This document shows, piece after piece, positions 55,636-64,000 of a stretch of 64,000 nucleotides of DNA. This DNA comes from Elusimicrobiota bacterium (lineage in GTDB: Bacteria > Elusimicrobiota > Elusimicrobia > UBA1565 > UBA9628): assembly GCA_016209035.1 (NCBI GenBank), contig JACQWX010000035.1, forward strand, positions 53,741-117,740, in the 5' to 3' direction. Made by a program: the position numbers and the translations under genes. Under the pieces are notes generated by a model. It ran no database searches. It had not been told where the DNA came from and was given only the letters and a program-made list of their open reading frames with translations. Within the stretch, counting starts at the first letter, position 1; every line of letters begins with the position of its first letter.

Positions 55636-57611
55636 CCGGCAGACGCGGAAGGGGCAGGGGGCCCGCCGGCGGTCGAGTCCTTGAGGCGCTTCTTCCCCCT
55701 CCAGAAGAAGACGGCCATCAGGGTCGCCGATAGGTTGACCACCACGAGCGACACGAACGGCGCGGCCGCGTCGAACATGAACCCGAGGATGTAGGAGGAC
55801 CCCATGATGGCGGCCAACTCGGCGGCCATCAGGAATCCCATGGCCTTGCCCGCGGATTCGGGGGGCAGCTTGGACTGCAGGTAGGAGGTGAGGTTGATGT
55901 CGTTGGCGGCCCAGGTCAGGCTCATGGCCACCACCAGCGGGATGATGGCCCAAAGATTGCCGGTCAGGGCCAGGACCCAGGTCGCCAAGGTGCCCAAGGC
56001 CATGGGCTTGACCCAGCGGTAGGGAGCCGACGGGGTCTTGTCCGCCATCGCGGTCATGGCCCTGATGAGGAGGACCGCCCCCAGGAGCTCGCCGAAGTTC
56101 GAACCGCTCACCACCCACGCCGCGCGCTCGGGAGCGCCGAGGAAGGTCTTCACGAAGAAGGGCACCAGCATAGACTCGAAGACCCGGTGCACGATCATGG
56201 GACCAAGGAGCATCAGGCTGATCCATCTGAAGCCGCGGTCCTTGACCATGACGCCGTAGCCGGCCCGGACGTCCGAGACCGCGTTCTTGGCGAGGTTCCA
56301 TAGGGCGCGAAGGCCCTTGCCCGGCGATGGGGACCTGGCTTGGCCGGGGGCGCCGCCCGCGTCGTCGAGCTTGACCCTGGAGAACATCCACGCGGCCAGG
56401 AGATAGGCGGGCGGGTGCAGCAGGAGGCCGAACACCAGCCCCGCCTTGCTGATGAGCAGGCCCACCAGGAGCGGCGCGATGGTGCCCGAGACCTCATAGA
56501 CCAGGTGGGTGACCGCGTTGAACTTCCCGAGTCTGGCATGGTCGTTGCCGAGGACCCTCGCGGGCAGGAGGTTCCTGCCGGTGATGACCACGCCCATGCT
56601 GGCGCCCGCGACCGCGTAAAGCGGCATGATGAGCCAGGGGGTCCCCAATCCCGCCAGGAACAGGCCCAGGATGCCCGCGACCGCGGCGGCCTGCACCACC
56701 ATGGCCTTGGCCATGATCTTGTGAACGGGCTTGCGGTCCATCCACCCGCCCGCGAGCATGCTCGCGGCCGTCATGGAGATGCCCCAGGTCACGGCCATGT
56801 TGGCCATCCACACCGCGCTCCCGAACAGGGTCAGCGCGATCATGGGCATCGAGACTCCCAGAGCCTCCATCCCGACCTTGAAGAAGCCCGTGGCCACGAG
56901 ACTCCGCTTGGCCGAGGCCTTCTTGTCTTTGGACGAGGGCAGCAGGCGGGCCCACAAAGAGCGCTTCGTCTGGAGCCCGGTCTGCGGCGCGGTCTGGGGC
57001 GCCGCCACGGCGCTGTCCACCGGGTCCGCCGGCCGGCCCTTGAGACCGACGCCGTCGTAGACGCTCGAGAGGCGCTCGGCTTGGAACGCCTCGGACTCCC
57101 TGGAGGATCGGCCGGTCCCCTCGAAGGGCTCCTCCTGGAGAGACGCCACCAGGCCCCTCGTCCGATCCAGCAGAGTGGCGGACGGCCTAGCCTGGGACCT
57201 TCCGGACACGACGGCAGGCTCGATCCCCAAGACCACGAGGCTGGTCTCGGGCTTGGCTTCAGGCGCGCCGAGGTCGATGCCGGAGCCCTCGAGCGCGACG
57301 CCCCCTCCGGCGAGCGGAAAACGCCCCGCGCCTCCGGGGACGACGCGCCCTGGCGCGACGCCTGGGGCCGCGAGGTTGATGCCGGGCAGGACCGCCTGCG
57401 CAACGCCCAGGGGACGGGCGTTGAAGGAAGCATCGGCCCCGGCCGTCAAGGGAACGGCGACCCGGACCACGACCGGTCGCGTCCCCGAGGCATGGGAGGC
57501 TCCGACGGACCTGGCCATCGCTTGAGCCGCGGTAGGATGCCATGAGGCCGCGAGCAGCGTGACCGCCAGGACGAGCCGCGTCAAGATCAGCCGCACCGGA
57601 ACGAAGCGCAT
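55611..57611 (-). CDS. MFS transporter with signal-peptide-like leader and about 200 aa low-complexity N-terminal extension
   Basis: MRFVPVRLILTRLVLAVTLLAASWHPTAAQA..., Ala/Pro/Gly/Val-rich region, then multi-TM domain from RSLVATGFFKVGMEALGVSMPMIALTLFG. Confidence 0.8.
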   Translation of the reverse strand: MRFVPVRLILTRLVLAVTLLAASWHPTAAQAMARSVGASHASGTRPVVVRVAVPLTAGADASFNARPLGVAQAVLPGINLAAPGVAPGRVVPGGAGRFPLAGGGVALEGSGIDLGAPEAKPETSLVVLGIEPAVVSGRSQARPSATLLDRTRGLVASLQEEPFEGTGRSSRESEAFQAERLSSVYDGVGLKGRPADPVDSAVAAPQTAPQTGLQTKRSLWARLLPSSKDKKASAKRSLVATGFFKVGMEALGVSMPMIALTLFGSAVWMANMAVTWGISMTAASMLAGGWMDRKPVHKIMAKAMVVQAAAVAGILGLFLAGLGTPWLIMPLYAVAGASMGVVITGRNLLPARVLGNDHARLGKFNAVTHLVYEVSGTIAPLLVGLLISKAGLVFGLLLHPPAYLLAAWMFSRVKLDDAGGAPGQARSPSPGKGLRALWNLAKNAVSDVRAGYGVMVKDRGFRWISLMLLGPMIVHRVFESMLVPFFVKTFLGAPERAAWVVSGSNFGELLGAVLLIRAMTAMADKTPSAPYRWVKPMALGTLATWVLALTGNLWAIIPLVVAMSLTWAANDINLTSYLQSKLPPESAGKAMGFLMAAELAAIMGSSYILGFMFDAAAPFVSLVVVNLSATLMAVFFWRGKKRLKDSTAGGPPAPSASAGQNRYRKR

Positions 57612-57734
57612 CGAAGAAGCATTATATGCGCTGGAACGCTCCGGCACATAGAGTCGAAAGGCCCAGCGATGCCGCGTTTTTGGACCTAGTCACGGCGGGC
57701 CCGAGGCCCATTACGCAGGGGCCGACTTCTCAGG

Positions 57735-58547
57735 CTAGCGCTTTGCAGCGGCGTCCAGCCAGCTCAGGAACCCTTTGTAGAAATCGAGGTCCTGGAACAT
57801 CCCGACGCCGTGCCCTCTCGATGCCTCGAGAAGCGAATGCGTCGACCGGCGGGCGCGGAAACCGACGATGGTCTGATAGGCGTAGGGGTCTTCGGGCGAG
57901 GCCGCCGCCAGGGTCTTGGCCTTAGGTCCAGGATCCTCGTCGAGCGCGACGCCCCTGTAGTCGCGGCCAGGGGACAGAAGCGCGACGCAAGCCAGGCCAG
58001 GCGCCGAGGCGGCGGCCCGAGACACGAGGTTCGCGCCCAACGACGCGCCGACCAGGCAGGACCTTCTCGCCGGGATCTTTTCCCCGCGCAGAAACTCGAG
58101 CGTCAGGTCGAGGTCCTTGGCCGCGTCGTTCCAGCCGTCCTTGGCATCGATGAAATTGAAATCCACCCTGCCGGCAGGACCCGTATGGCTGTCGCCGTGA
58201 CCGCGCAGGTCCAGGGCGAGCGTCCCCCATCCCTTCTTGTGGAGGTCGGCGGACAGACCGGACCACTCAGCCCTGCCCGAGCCGTATCCGTGCGCCAGCA
58301 CGGCCACGGGGCGGCCCTTCCGGGGAGCCCGGTAGGTGAACACGATCCACCAGCCGTCGGCGGTCTTGAGTCTGACGGTCTTGTCCCGGCCCTGCTCCTT
58401 CCCTCTCGGCCGGGACTTGGAGGCGGCCGACGCAGGCTTGCCAGCGGCCGTCCCGGCTGGCGCAGGCTCGCCGGGTAAAGCTCGGCGGGCCAGGCCCGAA
58501 ACGACCAGGATGGATGCAAGCAGGCACGCTAATGGTGTGGTATGCAT
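57735..58547 (-). CDS. Secreted alpha/beta hydrolase
   Basis: MHTTPLACLLASILVVSGLARR leader; VLAHGYGSGRAEW, LALDLRGHGDS, CLVGASLGANL. Confidence 0.85.
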   Translation of the reverse strand: MHTTPLACLLASILVVSGLARRALPGEPAPAGTAAGKPASAASKSRPRGKEQGRDKTVRLKTADGWWIVFTYRAPRKGRPVAVLAHGYGSGRAEWSGLSADLHKKGWGTLALDLRGHGDSHTGPAGRVDFNFIDAKDGWNDAAKDLDLTLEFLRGEKIPARRSCLVGASLGANLVSRAAASAPGLACVALLSPGRDYRGVALDEDPGPKAKTLAAASPEDPYAYQTIVGFRARRSTHSLLEASRGHGVGMFQDLDFYKGFLSWLDAAAKR

Positions 58548-58686
58548 CCTGCTTTCTGCAAAATACAAAATACAATGCCAGGCACCATAGGGCTTTGGAC
58601 CCATCAGAGGATGGGCCCTTTTGCGCAGCCGGCATGGGCCATCTGCCGCCTGCGCCCCCCCCTTCTCATGTTATAAATTAAGAGGC

Positions 58687-59856
58687 ATGGTTTTCCGCAG
58701 GGTGTCCGTGTGCCGGCGGCTGGCATTGTCTTTGCCGGCAACGGCATGGCTCCTCGCCTCTGACGGCCAGGCAGCCGCGGTCTCACGGCCCGCCGTGCCC
58801 CTTCCGGCCTCTGCTTTGGGGATGTCCTCCCTGGGGATCGGACTTTCCGCCTCGTCGCTCGAACTGGGCTCGTTTAAGTCCAGCGGCTTCCTGAGGAGCC
58901 TGCAGGCCGGCTCCCCGGCCCTGCCCAGGTTCGACGCGGAACTGCCTTCGCTCCTGCCGGTCGCTGTCCCTGATTTCAGGCTGGAAACCCCGGCTTTCGC
59001 CGCCTCCCCGGCCGCCGCGGCGACGCGGCCGCCGGCCTCTCCGGCCGACCGCTACCGCCGCATCGTCTCAGCCTCGCCCTCCACCCTGGAAGGGCTCTCG
59101 GCGCTCCAGATGGCGGACCTCTGGAAGAGGACCTACACCCACAAGATCGCGGGCCTTGACGAGGCCGGGAAGCTGGAGAAATACGACCCTGACGGCATCG
59201 TCGGATTCTGCTTCGGCCGGGCCATGACGGCCCATCTCCTCGCCCGGAAGATGGGCCTGCCCCAGGACCACATCAAGAAGCTCTTCGTCATCGGGGACCT
59301 GCGCTCCGGCGACCAGCCCGAGTGGCGGTTCCACGTCACCACCCTGGTGAAGGGCGCAGACGGCCGTTGGCACGCCATCGATCCCATCATGGACGGCCCT
59401 CTGACCGCGGACGAGTGGATCGTCAATGTCCATGAGGGCTGGGACCGGCAGAAGAAGGCCAAGTTCTACCTCACGGACGCGGACGCCATCCTCCCGGACA
59501 TCACCGAGGTGCCGGACCTTCCCAAGGAGACGGCGGCCAAGATCATCGAGCTCGCCTTCGACCCCGAGGGCAAGCCGGGATTCTCGAGATGGTCCGGGGC
59601 CGGAGAGACGGTCTACGCCGTGGACCACGAGCGCCAGGAGCGCCACCTGCGCCTCGCCGGGTCCGAAGCCGCGCCGTTCGATTTCCTCCAGGTCACGGTC
59701 AACGGCCAGACCATCGGCTACAACGGCTACTTCGTCGACCTCCTGCCCGAGATCGAGCGCCCGGCGCTGTCCAAGCCCCGCTCCCAACAGCCCTTCGCCG
59801 CGGTGCCGCCCGCAGGCCCGGCCCTAGGCCTCAACGTCGGGAAGCTCAACAGGTAG
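58687..59856 (+). CDS. Secreted protein-glutaminase-like (C-H-D triad) enzyme with low-complexity N-terminal region
   Basis: GFCFGRAMTAHLLARKMGL, KKLFVIGDLRSGDQPEWRFHVTTLVKGADGRWHAIDPIMDGPLTADEW. Confidence 0.65.
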   Translation: MVFRRVSVCRRLALSLPATAWLLASDGQAAAVSRPAVPLPASALGMSSLGIGLSASSLELGSFKSSGFLRSLQAGSPALPRFDAELPSLLPVAVPDFRLETPAFAASPAAAATRPPASPADRYRRIVSASPSTLEGLSALQMADLWKRTYTHKIAGLDEAGKLEKYDPDGIVGFCFGRAMTAHLLARKMGLPQDHIKKLFVIGDLRSGDQPEWRFHVTTLVKGADGRWHAIDPIMDGPLTADEWIVNVHEGWDRQKKAKFYLTDADAILPDITEVPDLPKETAAKIIELAFDPEGKPGFSRWSGAGETVYAVDHERQERHLRLAGSEAAPFDFLQVTVNGQTIGYNGYFVDLLPEIERPALSKPRSQQPFAAVPPAGPALGLNVGKLNR

Positions 59857-59875
59857 CCGGCGCTCCGGCCTTGCG

Positions 59876-60943
59876 CTACTCGACGATCCGGCTGACCAGT
59901 ATCCCCCGGAGGGCCTCTTGGTCCAGCTTGACCGGGTTCTCCTTCAAGGTCGAGACCTCCAGGTCGTTGGGATCCGAGCCGGCCAGCAGGGCCCCGACCC
60001 CGGCGTATTTCGTCAGGGCAGGCCGGCCCTGGTCGCCGCAGGCCCTGAGCGCCTTGATGTTGGCGGCGATGGCGCGAGTCGCCAGGGCGGCGCAGATGAC
60101 GCCGTGCGGGATGGGATACCAGCCGCCGATGGTCCCTGCCAGGCCGTGGATGACGCCCAAGCCCGCGTTGGCGAGGCAGACCCCCGAGGCATAGGCCGCG
60201 TAAGCCATGGCGGAGCGCGCCTTGAGGTCCTGGCCGGTGCATGCGGGGAGGAGATGGTCGCGGACCAGGGCCATGGCCCCCAAAGCCAGTGAGTCGGTGA
60301 ATGGATTAGCCCTGACGCACACATACGCCTCCAGGAGCTGCGTGAAGGCGTCCACCCCGCAGGCCCCGGACACGTCGGGAGGGCAGGTCAGGGCCAGCTC
60401 AGGGTCGATCAAGGCCGCGTCAGGCACGTACCGGTCGTGCCTCAAGGACCTCTTGAACCCGTCGGGGCCCACGCGGCTCAAGACAGCGTTCTTGGTGGCC
60501 TCGCTGCCGGTCCCGGCCGTGGTGGGAACCGCGATGAAAGGGACCTTGGAGCCGCTGGGCTTGCGCTTGCCCACGCCCTCGAGGTACTCGACGACGGAGC
60601 CGTCCTCGGCGAGCATGGCGGAGACCGCCTTGCCGGCGTCCACCGCGCTCCCGCCGCCGACCGCGACCACGACCGAGACGCCCTGGCCCCGGAACTGGGC
60701 GGCCGTCGCGTCCACGAAGGCGGGGGCAGGCTCCCCGGAGACCGACGCATGGTGGACTTCGATGGAAGCGGCCTTCAACCCGGCCAGGATGGCGTCCAGC
60801 CGCCGGGAGGAGGTCAGGGACCGGCTCCCGGTCACCAGCAAGGCCTTGTCGCCGAACCCTCGGACCAGCTCGGGCAGGCGAGCCAGGAGACCGGCCCCGA
60901 AGACCAGCTTGGGCAGGCGGGGGACGTCGAAAGGCGCGATCAC
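59876..60943 (-). CDS. Iron-containing alcohol dehydrogenase
   Basis: VVVAVGGGSAVDAGKAVSAML, PFIAVPTTAGTGSEATKNAVL, ANAGLGVIHGLAGTIGGWYPIPHG; GTG start inferred. Confidence 0.88.
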   Translation of the reverse strand: MIAPFDVPRLPKLVFGAGLLARLPELVRGFGDKALLVTGSRSLTSSRRLDAILAGLKAASIEVHHASVSGEPAPAFVDATAAQFRGQGVSVVVAVGGGSAVDAGKAVSAMLAEDGSVVEYLEGVGKRKPSGSKVPFIAVPTTAGTGSEATKNAVLSRVGPDGFKRSLRHDRYVPDAALIDPELALTCPPDVSGACGVDAFTQLLEAYVCVRANPFTDSLALGAMALVRDHLLPACTGQDLKARSAMAYAAYASGVCLANAGLGVIHGLAGTIGGWYPIPHGVICAALATRAIAANIKALRACGDQGRPALTKYAGVGALLAGSDPNDLEVSTLKENPVKLDQEALRGILVSRIVE

Positions 60944-60950
60944 CAGGCGC

Positions 60951-61058
60951 TCAATCCTTGTCCCTCCATGCGAGGTAGTGCGGGGTCTTCTTGTGCGCGG
61001 CAGCCGCATCCTCCGACTCGAAAGCCTCGTAGAGCACGAACCGCGTCGTGACGATCAT
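60951..61058 (-). pseudogene. Fragment of an antibiotic-biosynthesis-monooxygenase-like domain
   Basis: [35 protein letters not shown] resembles only the second half of an ABM domain. Confidence 0.4.
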
Positions 61059-61142
61059 GGTCCCCCTATCATGCCTCGGTATAGGTCAAGGTGTCAAGCC
61101 CCGTCATCATCGTCCGATAATGTTATATGCTTGGAATTCAGC

Positions 61143-63302
61143 ATGAAAATCCTCACCAAACGCCTGCGCTTCGAGACCAAATGGGCTTTCTTGCGCCATG
61201 GCTTGCTGGTCCCGGCTTTCCTATCCCTGGCCGTCCCGCCCAGCCCGGGCTGGGCCAAGGCCGAGCTCGGCCGGGCCTCGGCCGAAGGCGCCGAGGTTAT
61301 GTTCAGCTTCTCTCCCCCCATCGCTGTGGCGAGCGCCTCGGTCGCGGGCTCCTTCGACGGTTGGAACAAGGACGCCCATCCCTTGACGGACCCGGACCAC
61401 GACGGGGTCTACACCTTCAAGCTCCCCCTGCCCTGGGGACGCCACCTGTACAAATTCGTCGTGGAAGGGCGGGAATGGAAAGCCGACCCAGAGAACCCTG
61501 TTCGCGAGCCCGACGGCTTCGACGGGTTCAACTCTGTAGTCATCGTCGGCAATCCCGGGCCCAAGGCTTCGCGAAGGGACGGGAAGATCGATGCCGCCGC
61601 CCTCCTCCACGGCCCCGGCATCGGGTTCCGCGAACGGGTCCCGTCAGAGGGCCTCGCCATACTTCGCCTGCGCGCGGCCCAGGATGACCTGCAGGCCGCG
61701 CGGATCGTCTTCGACACGTTTCGGACCCTGGAGATGGAGCGCGTCTACGACAAAGACGGGTTCTCCATCTGGGAAGCGGCGTTTCCCGCTGGTCAACGGC
61801 CGATCAGATACGCCTTCATGGCCGAAGACGGCCGGGAAGCCCTCTATCTCGGCGTCTCCGGCGCCAGCAGGGCGATGCCTCCTCCCCAGGGCCTTTTCGC
61901 GTTCGACCGGTCGGCCCCCAGCCTGGCCGTCCCATCCTGGGTCGCTGACGCGGTGTTCTACCAGATCTTCCCGGAACGCTTCGCGGACGGCGACCCCAGG
62001 AACAACCCGCCCGGCGCCCAAGCCTGGGGAGCGGCGCCCACCATCCACAACCATTTCGGCGGGGACCTCGACGGCATCGTCTCCAAGCTGCCCTATCTCA
62101 AGGACTTGGGCATCAATGCCATATACCTCAACCCCATCTTCAAGGCGCCGTCGAGCCACAAGTACGACACCGCCGACTACATGGCGGTGGACCCGGCCTT
62201 CGGCGGGTCTGCGGCCTTCGACCGGCTGGTCGCCGCGGCCCGCAAGCACGGCATCAGGCTCGTCCTTGACGGCGTCTTCAACCACAGCGGCGACCGGTTC
62301 TGGGCGTTCCAGGACGTGATGAAGAACGGCGCCAAGTCGGCCTATGCCTCCTGGTACACGGTGCGCTCCTTCCCGGTGGTCCAGGACCCGCCCAACTACG
62401 AGTGCTGGTGGGGGTTCGGGCATCTGCCCAAGCTGAACACCGGCCATCCGGCGGCGCGGCAGTATCTCCTCAAAGTCGGGGCCCATTGGCTGGGCCGGGG
62501 CGTCTCGGGCTGGAGACTCGACGTCCCCAACGAGGTGCCCCATCCGTTCTGGAAGGAGTTCAGGAAACGCGCGCGCAAGGCCGCCCCCCAGGCCTACATC
62601 GTCGGCGAGATCTGGGAGGACGGCCTGCCGTGGCTCGGGGGCGACGAGTTCGACGCAGTCATGAACTATCCCTTCCGCAAGGCGGTCCTCGACTTCTTCG
62701 GACCCAAGGCGGGCTCGCTCCAGGAATTCCACCAGGCCCTCCTGGAGACGCGTCACCGCTATCCCAGGAGCGCGCTGCCCGCGCAGTTCAACCTCGTCGG
62801 GTCCCATGACACCCCGCGCTTCGCCACCGCGCTCGAGGACCATCGGGCGGCCCAGAAGCTGGCGGTCCTCTTCCAGATGACCTACCTCGGGGCCCCGGTC
62901 GTCTACTACGGCGACGAGGTCGGCCTGCCGGGCGAGAAGGACCCTGACTGCAGGCGCTGCTTCCCCTGGGACCCCGATGCTCAGGACCGCAACCTGCGCG
63001 AGCACTACCGCAAGCTCATCCGCATCCGGCGCAGCCGCCCCGGGCTCCGGCGGGGATCGTTCGAGGTCCTGCTGGCGGACGAGCGCAAGGGCGTCTACGC
63101 CTTCATGCGGCGGTACAAGAAGGACGCCTCGCTCGTCGTGCTCCATCGAGGCGACGGCGAGGCCGAGGTCAGCCTGGACCTGCCGGCTCCGTTGCGGGCT
63201 CCAATGCTCCGGGACCTCTATGAGGGCGGCGTCTACCTGACCGCGGGCGGCAAGATCGGCTTCATGCTCGGCCCGTGGCAGGGAGCGATCCTCGGGCCCT
63301 GA
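61143..63302 (+). CDS. Secreted GH13 alpha-amylase family enzyme (neopullulanase-like) with N-terminal CBM48-like domain
   Basis: AGSFDGWNKDAHPL, VFYQIFPERFADGDPRNN, GWRLDVPNEV (nucleophile), IVGEIWED (acid), LVGSHDTPR. Confidence 0.92.
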   Translation: MKILTKRLRFETKWAFLRHGLLVPAFLSLAVPPSPGWAKAELGRASAEGAEVMFSFSPPIAVASASVAGSFDGWNKDAHPLTDPDHDGVYTFKLPLPWGRHLYKFVVEGREWKADPENPVREPDGFDGFNSVVIVGNPGPKASRRDGKIDAAALLHGPGIGFRERVPSEGLAILRLRAAQDDLQAARIVFDTFRTLEMERVYDKDGFSIWEAAFPAGQRPIRYAFMAEDGREALYLGVSGASRAMPPPQGLFAFDRSAPSLAVPSWVADAVFYQIFPERFADGDPRNNPPGAQAWGAAPTIHNHFGGDLDGIVSKLPYLKDLGINAIYLNPIFKAPSSHKYDTADYMAVDPAFGGSAAFDRLVAAARKHGIRLVLDGVFNHSGDRFWAFQDVMKNGAKSAYASWYTVRSFPVVQDPPNYECWWGFGHLPKLNTGHPAARQYLLKVGAHWLGRGVSGWRLDVPNEVPHPFWKEFRKRARKAAPQAYIVGEIWEDGLPWLGGDEFDAVMNYPFRKAVLDFFGPKAGSLQEFHQALLETRHRYPRSALPAQFNLVGSHDTPRFATALEDHRAAQKLAVLFQMTYLGAPVVYYGDEVGLPGEKDPDCRRCFPWDPDAQDRNLREHYRKLIRIRRSRPGLRRGSFEVLLADERKGVYAFMRRYKKDASLVVLHRGDGEAEVSLDLPAPLRAPMLRDLYEGGVYLTAGGKIGFMLGPWQGAILGP

Positions 63303-63986
63303 CTACTTCATGTCCCGCAGGATGAGGCGGCCGGCCTCCGGGTCCACCCGCACGTCGAAGCGCTTGAGGAAGGACATCCCCAGCAGGCCGTCCAAGCCCT
63401 CCTCGAATTCGGGCAGAATCACGGCTTCGACGCGATGAGCCGTCATGCCGGCGACCTCCACCGAATCGAGGATGGCCACCTGGCCGTAGACCGCCCGGCC
63501 GTCGGCCAGGTGCAATCGCGCAGAGCCGGGGGACCCCTCGGGATTGATGCCGAGGGCCTGCGCCGCGCGCTGGCTCAGGACCGTGAAGGTAGCCCCCGTG
63601 TCCACTAGGAGAGAGGCGCGCCCCCTATCGTTGATGGCGGCTTGCACCACTATGTGAGAGCCCCGCTTGGCTTCCCCGACGCTTAGGGTCCTGAAGTTCT
63701 CCTCCATGGCCTCTGCGGAACGGCGCATCCAGCCGTAGAATTCGCTTTCCTCGGCGGAGAGGTCCCGCTTGCCGGCGAAACCCGGACCCTTCGCCATCAG
63801 GACGTTGAACTCATCGAAGGCGGTCAGGAAGGCGTTGATCTCTCCCTGGACCTCGCCGGCCTTGCGGCGGACATCGTCGAGCTCGGCGCGGCCGGCCTCG
63901 ATCCCCGAGGAGAGGACATTGAGTTCGTGCACGATCTTGTTGTAGGAGGGGTCCCGCCGAGGAGCCTGCTGAAGCTTGAGCCTCAA
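63303..63986 (-). CDS. Retropepsin-like aspartic protease (clan AA), may extend past the window edge
   Basis: ASLLVDTGATFTVLSQRAAQALGI and GLDGLLGMSFLKRFDVRVD. Confidence 0.75.
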   Translation of the reverse strand: MRLKLQQAPRRDPSYNKIVHELNVLSSGIEAGRAELDDVRRKAGEVQGEINAFLTAFDEFNVLMAKGPGFAGKRDLSAEESEFYGWMRRSAEAMEENFRTLSVGEAKRGSHIVVQAAINDRGRASLLVDTGATFTVLSQRAAQALGINPEGSPGSARLHLADGRAVYGQVAILDSVEVAGMTAHRVEAVILPEFEEGLDGLLGMSFLKRFDVRVDPEAGRLILRDMK

Positions 63987-64000
63987 AGCCGGGTAGTCCT

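Noticed and set aside
60207-61142. Long N-terminal extension of the GH13 ORF (start at 60207)
   Set aside because: Antisense to the Fe-ADH gene; the GH13 signal peptide begins at ATG 61143
1-64000. CRISPR arrays or rRNA operons
   Set aside because: No regularly spaced direct repeats with unique spacers and no rRNA-like conserved blocks were seen on reading either strand

Overview
High-GC bacterial chromosome segment with very dense coding and many ATGA/GTGA stop-start overlaps. The gene repertoire suggests an Elusimicrobiota-like lineage, but that assignment is inference. I call about 50 protein features, one initiator-type tRNA-Met(CAU), one strong cyclic-di-GMP-I (GEMM-I) riboswitch with a rho-independent terminator, and a small mobile or decayed island next to the tRNA (integrase remnant, DUF4143 ATPase, candidate sRNA, higBA). 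I saw no rRNA, no CRISPR array and no intact transposase. The best candidate for an undescribed system is at about 37.1-47.1 kb. It contains a long coiled-coil protein that may be fused to a second ORF by a -1 frameshift on G_GGG_GGG, an AAA+ ATPase, an Hsp90/GHKL ATPase, a very large protein whose N-terminus looks like a degenerate GHKL fold, and the collapsed two-ended remnant of a second copy of that large gene. Other highlights are a NifD/NifK-like gene pair with no NifH in the window, a predicted membrane pseudokinase with TPRs, a secreted protein-glutaminase-like enzyme, housekeeping domains carrying a signal peptide plus low-complexity extension (adenylate kinase, MFS), a sugar-kinase/RapZ-C fusion beside a nucleotidyltransferase, and a dispersed GCCAGGCGCC-type palindromic element. 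Several genes appear frameshifted or internally deleted; without reads I cannot separate true pseudogenes from assembly errors. All calls come from reading the sequence and the supplied ORF track, with no database search.
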